Assembly (NCBI GenBank): GCA_007123195.1
Contig: SKLO01000633.1
Span: forward strand, 1 to 10,026
Length of the DNA stretch: 10,026 bases
From: Verrucomicrobiales bacterium
GTDB lineage: Bacteria; Verrucomicrobiota; Verrucomicrobiia; Verrucomicrobiales; SKLO01
Direction of reading: 5' to 3'
Shown here: piece by piece, positions 1-7,700 of the stretch
Layout: each line of letters opens with the position of its first letter
Numbering within the stretch: the first letter of the stretch is position 1
The notes under the pieces: generated by a model
Told to the model about the DNA's origin: nothing
Seen by the model: the letters and a program-made list of their open reading frames with translations, nothing else
Database searches by the model: none
Program-made: the position numbers and the translations under genes

Positions 1-191
1 CCGTTGTCGAGCTGGCCCCAGACCACCGTGGGATCGGGCTCAAGGCCCTCGCCGGTGACCGGCCATGGATCGTCGTCGGCGTCAGCGGCGGTGACTGGGT
101 TGACGATCAATCCGATCACGACGACCGCGGCCAAAATGAGGGCCGGGGCTATCTCCTTGAGAGCGTGCGGGGTCTGCATCATGAGGTTCAT
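1..191 (-). CDS. Small membrane-anchored or secreted protein, unknown function (3' end outside window)
   Basis: Reading on the minus strand from the ATG at 191, 63 codons are open and run off the window edge, so only the N-terminus is visible. The protein opens with about 12 residues (MNLMMQTPHALK), then a hydrophobic stretch at about residues 13-35 (IAPALILAAVVVIGLIVNPV), then TAADADDD and a more polar, acidic region. This is either an uncleaved N-terminal anchor or a signal peptide cut near the Ala-Asp-Ala sequence. A weak G-rich Shine-Dalgarno-like stretch (CGGGG) lies about 5 nt upstream; ATG codons 4 and 5 are alternative starts without a better site. It lies 106 bp downstream of the gene at 298-891 on the same strand, which is also N-terminally anchored, so the two may be co-transcribed and act together at the envelope. 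I do not recognise the family. Confidence 0.6.
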   Translation of the reverse strand, partial: MNLMMQTPHALKEIAPALILAAVVVIGLIVNPVTAADADDDPWPVTGEGLEPDPTVVWGQLDN

Positions 192-297
192 GTAACCCCG
201 TTCGACCACCGGCGCCATGCGGATGTTCGAGCCGATTCCGACGCGGGCGGATATTTGGCACCGCACCGGTGGGTGGCGCCGCAACGCTCGAAGTCCA

Positions 298-891
298 TCA
301 CCCGCTGGCAGACGGATCGGCGGTCAAATCTTCGGCCTCGACCTCGTCGCCACTCTGGAGCGGTCCGTCACTGACCCCGCCCTCCTCCTCCGCCGGTGCT
401 CCGTCCTCCGGCCACCCCAGAGCCTCGGCCACCGCGGCGGCATCCGGCAGACGGATGTCGATGTTGACGATTGGCTGCGCGATGTCAAACCGCACCAAGG
501 GCCCCCCTTGGGTCAAGCTGAGCGACCAATCCGCCCAGTCCCCGGTTTCGGGCAGGTCGTGGAGAATGGCAATGCCACCGGCAGCAGGAGCCGGCCCCGC
601 AGCTCCGGAGCCGGCAGCGGCTGCGCCGCCATATCCGGTCCGCATACCGGCCAGCCCGCGCACCCCGTCGAACAGGCTGCCAACGACCCGATTGGCAACC
701 CCGGTCACGCCCTGGCCGATGAGCCCTGGCAGGTCGTCGGTGAGATGGTCCAGCTGGTGCTCCAGCGCCCGGTTGGACTGTTCCACCGCAGCCAGCCGCT
801 GGTTCAGCGCCACCAGTTGGCGACCGTGATAGACCAGCGCTGAGGCGATCATCGCGGCCCCGAGCAACAGGCCGATGGTGAGGGTCTTCAT
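298..891 (-). CDS. Hypothetical membrane-anchored protein with coiled coil and acidic tail
   Basis: This is a 197-residue protein of no family I recognise. It has an N-terminal hydrophobic helix (about residues 3-22, after a Lys at position 2), then a short charged heptad-like segment rich in Leu, Glu and Gln (about 27-52, probably a coiled coil). An amphipathic Gly/Val stretch follows (55-85), then a Gly/Ala/Pro-rich linker (about 88-107). A compact region of about 50 residues comes next (ILHDLPETGDWADWSLSLTQ onward), and the protein ends in a strongly acidic tail. This suggests a single-pass anchor with an extracytoplasmic, possibly oligomeric, body. The ATG at 891 is chosen because AAGGGAG lies about 8 nt upstream. 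The frame stays open to 969, but that extension is encoded by the terminal repeat of the mobile element at 925-1150 and is unlikely to be native. It probably forms a unit with the downstream gene at 1-191. Confidence 0.65.
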   Translation of the reverse strand: MKTLTIGLLLGAAMIASALVYHGRQLVALNQRLAAVEQSNRALEHQLDHLTDDLPGLIGQGVTGVANRVVGSLFDGVRGLAGMRTGYGGAAAAGSGAAGPAPAAGGIAILHDLPETGDWADWSLSLTQGGPLVRFDIAQPIVNIDIRLPDAAAVAEALGWPEDGAPAEEEGGVSDGPLQSGDEVEAEDLTADPSASG

Positions 892-924
892 GATCTGGAT
901 CTCCCTTGAATGGTTGGGCTGGGC

Positions 925-947
925 CCTAGTGTGCTGTCTCCGAAATA
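925..947 (+). repeat. Left terminal inverted repeat of the MITE-like element
   Basis: Twenty-three bases starting CCTAGTGTGCTG and ending CCGAAATA match the reverse complement of 1128-1150 exactly. The next 15 bases match only in part (shared TG and CAAAAT). Read on the minus strand this repeat forms most of the leader just upstream of the gene at 298-891. Confidence 0.9.
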
Positions 948-979
948 GGTGTGCAAAATCCGCCAGCATTCATTTTCAA

Positions 980-1050
980 ATTCAAGGCGTGCTTGTCCGC
1001 CGAAGCCTTAGCGAAGGAGGAAGGCGGGACGAGCAACGCAGAAATTGAAT
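980..1050. repeat. Imperfect palindrome at the centre of the MITE
   Basis: The arms are ATTCAA (980-985) with TTGAAT (1045-1050), GCTTGTCC-GCC (991-1001) with GGCGGGACGAGC (1023-1034), and an inner CCTT (1006-1009) with AAGG (1014-1017) around a 4-base AGCG loop. There are small mismatches and bulges. The single strand could fold into a long interrupted hairpin, as in many MITEs and palindromic repeats. No run of T follows, so it is not an ordinary intrinsic terminator. Confidence 0.65.
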
Positions 1051-1127
1051 AAGAAGGCGGCGGCCTTCACTCACAGAGAGCAAAGCGACCCATTTTCAAA
1101 AAATCAAGGGATCTTATTTTGTGCAGA

Positions 1128-1150
1128 TATTTCGGAGACAGCACACTAGG
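1128..1150 (-). repeat. Right terminal inverted repeat of the MITE-like element
   Basis: This is the exact inverted copy of 925-947, ending GCACACTAGG. The flanking DNA outside it returns at once to very GC-rich sequence (cggttccgggg), which places the element boundary here or at the TA two bases inside. Confidence 0.9.
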
Positions 1151-1200
1151 CGGTTCCGGGGGGCACCCCGGCGTGACCGCCCCAGACCGTCAGTTTGCTC

Positions 1201-1214
1201 CACCCGGCCGGGTG
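1201..1214. repeat. Perfect 14-bp GC palindrome downstream of nadE
   Basis: CACCCGGCCGGGTG is its own reverse complement. It lies 109 bp beyond the nadE stop codon, in the stretch 1151-1322, which has no credible gene. A second small inverted repeat, CCGGGG/CCCCGG around a GGCA loop, sits near 1156-1171. Neither is followed by a T-run on either strand, so a role in ending nadE transcription is only a guess; chance in GC-rich DNA is the alternative. Confidence 0.35.
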
Positions 1215-1322
1215 TGTCCATCGCGATTCCCGTCACCCCCTGCCGGCCGCCCCCCCGCCTGGCACCCGTCGCTCGGTTGAACAGCGCTCCCCTCGCCCGC
1301 TCACGCGGCGGCACCCGGGGCT

Positions 1323-3002
1323 TCATGAATAGCGCTGCGCGATCGGAATGCGCCGGCCAATCCCGAACGCCTTGCTGGTCACCCGCAAGCCCGGCGCCGC
1401 CTGATGGCGCTTCCACTCGTTGACGTCGATCAATCGCTGGATCCCGCGCACCGTGTCAGCGTCGAAACCGCGCTCGACCACGTCCTGCACCGACAGGCTC
1501 TGTTCGACCAGCAGCTCGAGAATGCGGTCGAGCAGGTCATACGGCGGCAGGCTGTCCTGGTCGAACTGGTCCGGCCGCAGCTCGGCGCTGGGCGGCTTTT
1601 CGATCGAACTCCACGGAATCATCTCGCCATCCCGGTTGCGCCAGCGCGAGACCGAGAACACGCGCGTCTTCGGCAGGTCGCTGATCACCGCCAGCCCGCC
1701 GCACATGTCACCGTAAATCGTGCAATACCCCACCGCCAGCTCGCTCTTGTTGCCGGTCGTCAGCAGCAGCCGGCCGAACTTGTTGGAGATCGACATCACC
1801 GTCAGCCCGCGCAGCCGCGACTGCATGTTCTCTTCGGTGACGTCCTCCTCACGACCCTCGAACACCGGCGCCAGCGACTCGCGCACCGCCGCAAACATCG
1901 GCTCGATCGGCACCTCGCGGGTCGGCATGCCGAAGTTCGCCGCCAGCGCCCGCGCATCGTCGAGGCTGTGCTGGGAGGAATAGCGGCTGGGCATCAGCAC
2001 GCCGAGCACGTTGGCGCCGCCGACCGCGTCGGCCGCGATGGCCGCCGTCAAGGCGGAATCAATGCCGCCGCTGAGGCCCAGCACCGCGGTCTTGAAGCCG
2101 CATTTCCGCATGTAATCGCGCGTGCCCAGCACCAGCGCCCGGTAGATCTCGCCGTCGAGGTCCTCTGCCAACCTGGCCGCATCGCCCCCGGCCCCGCCAC
2201 CGACGACCGGGCCGGTGCCGTCCCCTCGACCGGCGCGGCTCAAGCCCACATCCACCACCGCCACCTGCTGTTCGAAACCCGCCAGCCCGGCGATCACCCC
2301 GCCGTCGGCACCGATCACCAGTGAGTGGCCGTCGAACACCAGTTGGTCATGGCCGCCGATGGCGTTGCAATACGCGATCGGCACCCGCAGTTCCTTCGCC
2401 AGCCCGCGCAGCATGCGCCGGCGGGCGGCCGGCTTGCCGCAGTGATAAGGCGAGGCGCTCAGGTTGAGCAGCACATCGATCCCGGCCGCCGCCAGTTCCC
2501 CCGGCGGATTGTCCACATACAACCGCGATGGCAGGTAGTCCTCGGTCCAGATGTCCTCGCAGATGGTGATGCCGAGCCGCATGCCGGCGACCTCCACCGG
2601 GGCGGTGCCCGCCGCCGGCTGGAAATACCTCGCCTCGTCAAACACGTCATAGGTGGGCAGCAGGCACTTGGACACCACCGCCTCGACGCGCCCGCGTCGC
2701 ATCACCGCGGCGGCGTTGAACCAGGGCTTGCCGGTGCCGGTCTCATTGACCGCGATGAAGCCGGCCACCAACGGCGTGTCGCCGGTCTCGCCCGCCATCC
2801 GCTCGAGCGCCCTGCGGTTGCCGTCGACGAAGCGCGAGCGGAAGATCAGGTCGCGTGGCGGGTAGCCGCAGACCACCAACTCGGGCGCCAGCACCACCTC
2901 CGCGCCTTCGTCGACGGCGCGCCTGTAGCCCTGCAGCACCGCCCGGGTGTTGCCGTCGAAGTCACCGATGACGGTGTTGCATTGAACCAGTCCGATCTGC
3001 AT
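1323..3002 (-). CDS. nadE: Glutamine-dependent NAD(+) synthetase
   Basis: Cytosolic enzyme for the last step of NAD biosynthesis: it amidates deamido-NAD (NaAD) using ATP, with ammonia released from glutamine in its own N-terminal domain. The protein has 559 residues, normal for the two-domain bacterial form (about 540-580). The N-terminal nitrilase-fold glutaminase (about 1-265) has the complete triad: Glu41 (in LAPELVVCGYPPRDL), Lys112 (SKCLLPTYDVFDE) and Cys148 (GITICEDIWTED). After a Gly-rich linker (about 255-275), the synthetase domain starts near 285, with the ATP PP-loop SGGIDS at 311-316 and the family signature TTGNKSE at 415-421 followed by YGD. The ATG at 3002 is chosen because MQIGLVQCN is the usual start of the family; the frame is open about 330 bp further upstream with non-homologous sequence. 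The Shine-Dalgarno is weak. A promoter candidate lies immediately upstream, so the gene is probably transcribed alone. It is divergent from the DUF4126 gene. Confidence 0.97.
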   Translation of the reverse strand: MQIGLVQCNTVIGDFDGNTRAVLQGYRRAVDEGAEVVLAPELVVCGYPPRDLIFRSRFVDGNRRALERMAGETGDTPLVAGFIAVNETGTGKPWFNAAAVMRRGRVEAVVSKCLLPTYDVFDEARYFQPAAGTAPVEVAGMRLGITICEDIWTEDYLPSRLYVDNPPGELAAAGIDVLLNLSASPYHCGKPAARRRMLRGLAKELRVPIAYCNAIGGHDQLVFDGHSLVIGADGGVIAGLAGFEQQVAVVDVGLSRAGRGDGTGPVVGGGAGGDAARLAEDLDGEIYRALVLGTRDYMRKCGFKTAVLGLSGGIDSALTAAIAADAVGGANVLGVLMPSRYSSQHSLDDARALAANFGMPTREVPIEPMFAAVRESLAPVFEGREEDVTEENMQSRLRGLTVMSISNKFGRLLLTTGNKSELAVGYCTIYGDMCGGLAVISDLPKTRVFSVSRWRNRDGEMIPWSSIEKPPSAELRPDQFDQDSLPPYDLLDRILELLVEQSLSVQDVVERGFDADTVRGIQRLIDVNEWKRHQAAPGLRVTSKAFGIGRRIPIAQRYS

Positions 3003-3022
3003 GAAGTTGTCCGGGACCGGCC

Positions 3023-3050
3023 ATGCTACATGCCAGCAGCGAGGTGGCAA
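3023..3050 (-). promoter_or_regulatory. Candidate sigma-70-type promoter for nadE
   Basis: On the minus strand TTGCCA (3050-3045, five of six matches to the -35 consensus) is followed after 16 bp by TAGCAT (3028-3023, four of six matches to the -10). Transcription would start near 3016, giving a leader of only about 15 nt before the ATG at 3002, in keeping with the weak ribosome binding site. It is a pattern match only. Confidence 0.45.
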
Positions 3051-3273
3051 CGGCCAAGGCGCCGGCTTGCCGAGCGGCACCGGCCGGCCCGGTGTGCCAT
3101 GGCCTGCCGCGCGGCGGGACGGAGAACGACCCCGGGGGCGCCGCCATCCGCCCGGACCGAGCCGATCCACGGCCTGGCGCGCGGTTGGTTGAACGGCGTC
3201 TGGCCCGCGGCGGTCAGTTGTGCAACAGTGATGTGGTCGGACGCTGTGTCCGCCGACACCTCGCCACTCGCCC

Positions 3274-4413
3274 ATGGAAGTCCTCGAACAACTCGGCATG
3301 GCCATCGGCCTCGCCAGCCTCGCCGGGATCAATCTCTACCTGACGGTGTTCATCACCGGCCTGGCCATCCGCATGGACTGGCTGACACTCGCGGACAAGT
3401 TCGAAAGCCTGCAGGTGCTGGCCAGCCCGGCGATCATGGGCGTGGCCCTGATCCTGTTCCTGGTCGAGTTCTTCGCCGACAAGGTCCCCTGGCTGGATTC
3501 GATCTGGGATGTGATCCACACCCTCGTGCGCCCGATCGGCGGCACCTTGCTGGCCCTGCAGGCGGTCGGCGACATGCCCTTGGTCGTGGAGGTCGTGGTG
3601 GCCCTGATCGGGGCCGGCGCCGCCACCACCACCCACGCCACCAAGGCGAGCACCAGGTTGATGATCAATTCCTCCCCGGAACCGTTCTCCAACGTCGCCG
3701 TCAGCACCGGCGAGGACCTGCTCGTGATCGGCGGGCTGGCGCTGCTGTTCACCCACCCGGTCATCGCTCTGTTCGTGTTCCTGCTGCTGCTGATCGCCCT
3801 GTGGTGGCTGCTGCCGCGCATGTGGCGCATGATCCGCGTGACGGTCTGGCTGCTCAGCCGCAAACTGCGCGTGCCCGGCCGCAGCGGCGCGCCCCCGACC
3901 TCACTGCCCCACGCCCTCAAGACACCCCAGCTCTACGCCATCACCGCCGAGACCGGCGGGCGCGAACCGAAGGTCAGATGGGCTCTCAACGGCGCCACTG
4001 GCCGCTGCCGGGGCCGCCTGCAGATGGCCGCCAACTGGCGCGGCACGCTGGTCTGCACCGTCGACCAACCACCGGTGCTCTACTTCGTGCGCCGTCACCT
4101 GTCCGGTCACCGCGCCCTGCGGGTGGCGCCGGACGTGCGCGAGGTGCTGTGGGAATCGCGCTTCATTGCCGATCACCTGGTGCTGCGAGGCGCCCCCGGC
4201 ACCATCGACGAAGCCGTGTTCCGCTTCCCACGCGGCAGCGGCGCCCTGCTCGACATCATCGTCGAGGATCTGCGCCGCGCCTGGGATCTGCCCGAGCGAC
4301 CCGCCGGCAGCGACCAACCCAGCCGTCGGCTCGACGAGCCTCCGGCGGAACCCACCCGCAGCTCGCGCCCGGACGCCCCCAGCGCCCGTCCCGACGGCGT
4401 AGCCGAGGGGTGA
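3274..4413 (+). CDS. DUF4126 membrane protein with soluble C-terminal extension
   Basis: A 379-residue protein. Its first 200 residues match the DUF4126 family of multi-pass inner-membrane proteins as I remember it: AGINLYLTVFITGLA near 17-31, a helix at about 52-68, an FADKVPWLDSIWDVIHT block at 67-83, RPIGGTLLA at 86-94, then THATKASTRLMINSSPEPFSN at 120-140 and a hydrophobic pair at about 149-182. About five or six membrane segments are visible. The family's function is unknown to me. After a basic stretch (182-204) comes an unrecognised soluble region (about 217-340) with strand-like and Arg-rich segments, then a Pro/Ser/Arg-rich disordered tail. The ATG at 3274 has no clear Shine-Dalgarno; Met9 is an alternative start. 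A small inverted repeat, GTGTC-CGCC-GACAC (3246-3259), lies 14 bp before the ATG and might hide the start region in the mRNA. The gene ends 26 bp from the convergent isomerase remnant. Confidence 0.85.
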   Translation: MEVLEQLGMAIGLASLAGINLYLTVFITGLAIRMDWLTLADKFESLQVLASPAIMGVALILFLVEFFADKVPWLDSIWDVIHTLVRPIGGTLLALQAVGDMPLVVEVVVALIGAGAATTTHATKASTRLMINSSPEPFSNVAVSTGEDLLVIGGLALLFTHPVIALFVFLLLLIALWWLLPRMWRMIRVTVWLLSRKLRVPGRSGAPPTSLPHALKTPQLYAITAETGGREPKVRWALNGATGRCRGRLQMAANWRGTLVCTVDQPPVLYFVRRHLSGHRALRVAPDVREVLWESRFIADHLVLRGAPGTIDEAVFRFPRGSGALLDIIVEDLRRAWDLPERPAGSDQPSRRLDEPPAEPTRSSRPDAPSARPDGVAEG

Positions 4414-4439
4414 TCCGTCCCGAGGCCGCACCGGCCGGC

Positions 4440-4712
4440 TCACCCGGCCACCACGCCGTTGTCCAGCAGCCGCCGCAACTGCTCGAGATACCGCGGCACC
4501 GCCACATAAGGGTCCTCGGGCTCCACGGGCTCCTCGTATTCGAGCACCACGTAGCCCTGGTAATTCACCGCCCGCAGCATGGCCAGAACCCGCTCGAAAT
4601 CGGTCTCCTCGTCGTCCCCGCCGCGCGGATGCACCATCACCTTCAACTGCATGTTGATGGCCCACGGCGCGCATTTCTCCATGTCAGCATACGGGTCCTC
4701 GGTGCGGTGGCG
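4440..4712 (-). pseudogene. C-terminal fragment of a sugar phosphate isomerase/epimerase (TIM barrel)
   Basis: The minus-strand frame ending at 4440 encodes about 90 residues from RTEDPYADMEKCAPWAIN to YLEQLRRLLDNGVVAG. They resemble the end of xylose-isomerase-like TIM-barrel proteins: the EDPYADxxKxAPxAxNxQxKV strand, then an ETDFERVLAMLRAVNYQGYVVLEYE segment carrying the late Glu that usually binds metal, and a DPYxAVPRYLEQLR final helix. Full-length members have roughly 260-300 residues, so the N-terminal two-thirds is missing. The recognisable part begins about 14 bp beyond the stop codon of the upstream ATPase gene (4726); further upstream this frame is only a shadow of that gene. No frameshift or stop interrupts the fragment. 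It could be expressed from the ATG at 4682 by read-through, but a third of a barrel should not fold as the enzyme. I take it as a remnant left by a deletion or by arrival of the neighbouring operon. Confidence 0.7.
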
Positions 4713-4725
4713 TTGCGCCACGGGC

Positions 4726-7700
4726 TCACTCGCTGGGAGTGATTGAACCGGCAACGGCGGCCTCCATAAACCCGACCGTCCGCCGGATCTCCTCCGGCTC
4801 GCCGGACCGGGCCAGGCGCTCGAGCGTTCCGCGCAGGCGGCCGTCGGCATCCAGAACCGGCTCGGCCGACACATACCCCTCCTCCAGCAACCATCGCTCC
4901 AACAGGTCGATCCGGTCGGCGCGAAACCTCGCGACCTTGCCGTCACGCAGCGCGGCCACCAGCGCGGCGCCGTCACCGCCAAGCCCGTCCGCCAGCTCCG
5001 TCACCTGGTCGATGAACGTGGCCGAAACCGCGCCCGATTCCTCAAGCGCCACGCGACCCACCGGTCGACCGCGGCCGGTGCGCCACAGTCCGATCCACTG
5101 CCTGACAATGCGGCAACGCTGCCGCAGGCGCCGCCGCCCGGTTTCATCACCGACTGCCAGCCCGCCGGCATCGCTTTCCATCAACGACTCCAACTGGCCG
5201 AGCGAGGTCACCCGCCAACCATCCATCAGCCGATGCAACAGCGGCAGCTGGTCGCGCAACAGGTGAAACAGGTGCACCTGCCCGACCGGCAACCGGGGAT
5301 CGACCGGCGGCACTCCGATTTTTTGCCCGTATTCCACCGGATCAAGGTCGCCGGGCTCCGGCAGCGCCGGCCATTCCGGCAGGGTCAGCGCGGCGGGATG
5401 ACCGCGGCGGCCGAAGCGCACTTCGGCCAGATCGATCACCGCCGGCGGATGACCGGTCGCCCGCTGCCAGAGCGCGATCTCGTGCCGCCGGGCGCTGAAA
5501 TAGAGCACCTGCCGCCGCCGGTCGCGACTCCACTCCTCCAGGCTGCCTGCCACCGCCACAAAACGCTCCTCGTCGGTGGTGGTCAGGGCCTCGTCAAGAC
5601 ACACCGGCAGCCCCTCGCGGCCGTGGTCGAGATGTTCCACCCAGGCCAGGCGGACCGCCAACAGCAACTGCATGCGGGCGCCTGACGACAACTCGCCGAG
5701 CGTGCGCCATTGCTGCTGGCGCAAATCGCGCGCCCGGAAGCCGCCCTCGCGCTGCCAATCAAGCTCGTAGGCGTGACGGGTGAAGCGGGCGAACTGGCGG
5801 CGCGCCCGGCGCAGCACGTCGGGTTCGTGGCCGCGGCGGTAATCGCGCTCCACCTCGTCCAGCAGCCAGCTGCCGACATCGGCAAGGCACGCCTGCTCGA
5901 ACGCGTCCTCAAGGTCCGCCCCGGCCCGGCTGACCTGTTCCGCCGCCGCCTCCAGGGCACGATCAAGACCGGCGTCGTGCAGTCGGGTCCGCAGCGCGGT
6001 CACCTCCTCCTGCAGCGCCTCCACCCGCGCCGCCTCGTCAGCCGCCCGGGCGCGCGCCTCCATGACCCGCTCGCGCTGCTCCCTCCCGACCGTCTCCCGC
6101 AGCTCCTCCGCCCCTTCGAACTCCCCCGCCAGCGCCTCGTCCAGCACGGCCCGGTGACTCCGCTCCAGCGCCCGTGCGTCGCGCAGTTGCCCGCTCAAGC
6201 GACGCCACGATTCCAACAGCCCGACCCGTCGCCGCAACTCGTCGTCCTCACCATGCGACAACCCCGCGTCCGCATACAGCTGCGCCAGCTGCCGGTCGAG
6301 CTCCTCCAACGCCGATTGCGCATGCTGCCGGTCCCGGGCCGCACGCTGCTGGTCCGCACGCGCCGCGGTCGCTTCCGCGCAGCGCCGCCGCAGCCCCTTG
6401 AACGCGGCTTCCATCTGCCGCCATGACATGTCCTCAATCCCGCCGGCCTGCCAGGACTGCAGAAACGCCGCCAGTTCGGTCTGCAACCGCAGCAAACCGT
6501 CATCGATCTGCCCGATCATCGCCCGCGCCTGGTCGCGCTCGCGTTCGGCCGCCCGCAATTCCCCCGCCAGCCTGACAAAACGATCTATCCCCAGCGCTTC
6601 CAGCCCGGGATCAAAGCCGATGCGCCCGGCCAGCTCGCGCTTGTGCCGCCCGCCCTGCTGCAAGCGCTCGCCGCATTGCCTCAGCTCAACCTCCAGCCGC
6701 CGGGCCTCGCGCGCCTCGTCACCCTGCCGTTCCAGTTCCCACAGCTCCGATTCCACCTCGTCAAGACGGGCCTCGACGCCGGCCCGGTGCCAGCGCGGCG
6801 GCCCTGCCACGCCGGTGGTGTCGAAGCGCAGGCGCGCCTGCTGCACGCCCTCGTCCCCCAGCAGCCGCAGCCACACCCACGCCAGCGCCAGCACCGCCGT
6901 CGTGGCGCCGGTCAGCGCCAGCCAGTCAACCGATCGCACCCCGGCCGCCAGCGCGGTCAACACCCCCGCCGAGGCCACCGCCAGCGCCAGCCGCCAGCGG
7001 GCCGGCATCTGGCTCTGCTGCGCCTGCAGCCACTGGCGCAGCGCGCCCGCGGCCTCGCGATGGTCACGAATCACCGTCATCGACGGCTCGGCAGGCGCTT
7101 CGCGCACCCGGGCCGCCAGCTCGGCGTGCAGGCGTTCGAGCGGTTGCAGCTCGCGCGCCAGCCGTTCCGCCTCGGAAAGGGCATCGGGCGACAGGTCGGG
7201 AACCGGGACCACTGCGCCCAGCCCTGACAAAGCCCTGCGCCTGTCGGCCCTGGCGTTGTTGAACCGGGCCTGCTGCTGCTCCCGTTGATCGTTTTGATAG
7301 GGCACCTGTTGCAGCGCCTCGCTCCAGGCCTGCAGGGTTTCCTCGTCCGGTTGCCCCGCTTCCAGGCCGGTGGCGCGCAACCGTTGCCACGCGGCCTCCT
7401 GCGCGGCCGCCGCCGCCTGAACCTCATGGCCGCGCCCGGTCCGACGGGCCCGCAACTCCTCCAGCCTGTCAAGCTCTTCCCCGCGCAGCTTCGACATCGC
7501 ATCCGGGTAATCCGCGAGTGCCGCCCCGGCTCGGCGGAAGGCCTCGACCGCATCGAGCCAAGCCAGCGCCTTGTCCAGCCGCGCCACCCGGTGGCCGGCC
7601 TCGCGCGCGCGATCCAGTTCCTCCATCATCGCCGGCAGCCCGGCCTCGTCGCGGCGCAGCGAATCGTAGCCCGCCTCCACCCGCTGCACCTGCCGCACCG

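Larger units (their letters stand above)
925..1150. mobile_element. MITE-like non-autonomous element with perfect 23-bp terminal inverted repeats
   Basis: A 226-bp block is bounded by exact 23-bp inverted repeats (925-947 and 1128-1150, outer end CCTAGTGTGCTGTCTCC). Similarity continues imperfectly for about 15 bp further inward, including a shared CAAAAT. The interior is AT-richer than the surrounding DNA and has no credible ORF. It contains an imperfect palindrome (980-1050), a smaller hairpin (1053-1068: GAAGGC, loop GGCG, GCCTTC) and a direct repeat of CATTTTCAAA (971-980 and 1091-1100) followed in both copies by TCAAGG. The termini contain a TA within CTAG at each end, compatible with TA target duplication as in IS630/Tc1-mariner elements. 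Other families are possible because the outer CC/GG would also fit as part of the repeat. It would need a transposase supplied in trans. It lies between nadE and the gene at 298-891, about 33 bp upstream of the latter's start codon. Confidence 0.8.

Noticed and set aside
257..280. Hairpin around CACCGGTG between the two small genes at the left edge
   Set aside because: The outer arms pair only with mismatches and no T-run follows; it is not distinguishable from background GC symmetry.
892..969. N-terminal extension of the 298-891 gene to a start at 969
   Set aside because: The added residues come from the mobile element's terminal repeat, and the ATG at 891 has a good ribosome binding site followed by a normal membrane anchor.
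1121..1423. Plus-strand 100-codon ORF beginning in the right terminal repeat
   Set aside because: It starts inside the MITE, has a low-complexity Arg/Pro composition typical of GC-rich non-coding frames, and overlaps the end of nadE.
3246..3259. Riboswitch or attenuator in front of the DUF4126 gene
   Set aside because: Only a 5-bp stem is visible, and no known riboswitch core can be recognised in 3003-3273.
4414..4439. Bidirectional terminator between the convergent DUF4126 gene and isomerase remnant
   Set aside because: A GGCCG-CAC-CGGCC stem is present, but no T-run follows on either strand, so an intrinsic terminator cannot be supported.
2325..4742. 805-codon plus-strand ORF
   Set aside because: It spans nadE on the opposite strand, the DUF4126 gene and the isomerase remnant. 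Its product is rich in His, Arg and Pro with no domain, the usual shadow frame in high-GC DNA.
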